A DNA stretch of 25,353 bases, taken from positions 1 to 25,353 of the forward strand of contig NW_003148752.1 in NCBI RefSeq assembly GCF_000003605.2, written 5' to 3'. Positions within the stretch are counted from its first letter, which is position 1. The number at the start of each line of letters is the position of its first letter. The notes beneath the pieces were generated by a model. The model ran no database searches and was not told the origin of the DNA. It saw nothing but the letters and a program-made list of their open reading frames with translations. The stretch is from Saccoglossus kowalevskii (Eukaryota > Hemichordata > Enteropneusta > Harrimaniidae). The translations under genes were made by a program, and so were the position numbers. This document shows positions 25,238-25,353 of this stretch, piece by piece.

Positions 25238-25353
25238 GCCTACTGTCAAACCATTGCAGAACACACCAGTTCTCGTCCGATCACTGAATTTAAGCTGCAT
25301 CGGGCGTGGTTAGTACTTCCATGGGAGACCGGCTGGGAATACCACGTGCAGTA
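25238..25353 (+). rRNA. 5S rRNA copy 118 (class Q), cut by window end
   Basis: Changes: C9T, T25C, G52T, G82C. Bases 117-119 lie beyond the window. G82C breaks the helix IV pair with C96. Confidence 0.94.

Larger units (their letters stand above)
1..25353 (+). repeat. Tandem 5S rDNA array, 118 units of about 215 bp
   Basis: The whole window is a head-to-tail array of 5S rRNA genes with short spacers, all in the same direction. The gene starts are 214-217 bp apart in nearly all units; the 118 starts from 64 to 25238 average about 215 bp. Genes are far more alike than spacers: most copies differ from the majority gene at 1-6 sites, while spacers fall into several families that differ at many more. 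Spacer families include one with TATTAAATTACATCC, one with CATTAATTGAAATCC, one with GCAGTAAATGACATCC, one with GCGTTAAACCACAGG and one with GCATTAAAAGACATAC. Nothing but spacer lies between genes, and no spacer is long enough to hold another gene. Confidence 0.97.
24591..25353 (+). repeat. Segment matching 712-1474
   Basis: Copies 115-118 match copies 4-7 at a constant offset of 23879 bp. Both share the sequence GTCCTCG in the R gene and GCAGCAAATGAC in the next spacer. The two ends of the window are thus copies of one segment. Confidence 0.82.

Noticed and set aside
1..25353. CRISPR array
   Set aside because: The 216-bp period, conserved 5S gene in each unit and related spacers do not fit short repeats with unrelated spacers.
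1..25353. 5S-derived SINE family
   Set aside because: Units are strictly head-to-tail with no tail sequence, target-site duplications or dispersed insertion; this is rDNA.

Overview
The window is one uninterrupted head-to-tail array of eukaryotic 5S ribosomal RNA genes on the + strand. I count 118 gene copies: 117 complete, and the last cut by the window edge after base 116 of 119. Mean spacing is about 215 bp (gene about 119 bp, spacer about 97 bp). I see no protein-coding gene, tRNA, snRNA, spliced-leader gene, transposon or CRISPR array. The short open reading frames on both strands are by-products of the repeat. The gene sequence (animal-type box A, intermediate element and box C; 9-bp closing helix GCCTACTGC/GCAGTAGGC) points to an animal, probably an invertebrate. 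I cannot name the species.

Numbering used below: base 1 is the G of GCCTACTGCC, base 119 the last C of GCAGTAGGC, and changes are given against the majority base at each site (T77G = T replaced by G at base 77). Classes of gene recur, each with its own spacer: L (G52T, T53A, A55C, in box A); M (C14A, C27A, often T7A); P (C64T, G69T); Q (C9T, T25C, G52T); R (C2G, T18A, G98A); S (T59C, G69A, T77G, T85C); D (7-nt deletion of bases 75-81); U (C29G, base 86 changed, G94T); V (T53C, C93G).

Layout: copies 1-10 are mixed classes. Copies 11-20 (2223-4385) are two tandem runs of a five-gene order L-M-L-P-Q, about 1081 bp each. A P-Q dimer is then repeated, followed by mixed R-P-Q and D units. The five-gene order returns at 8445-9522 and 17681-18760, and partly at 13371-14233 and 20706-22219. 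Longer segments recur far apart at constant offsets. The start of the window matches 15893 onward and 22373 onward, and copies 4-7 match copies 115-118 at the far end.

By hand reading, no copy equals the majority sequence exactly; copy 33 is closest, with one change. Many copies carry changes that should weaken the RNA fold or the internal promoter. Eight copies lack seven bases of loop E. The locus therefore looks like a diverged, weakly homogenised 5S array with working-looking genes, probable pseudogenes and higher-order repeats, and a few stretches that may contain sequencing errors. A typical unit has a TATA-like element near -30, a GAATATTC palindrome just before the gene, an internal control region, and a T5 terminator starting 10 nt past the gene end.
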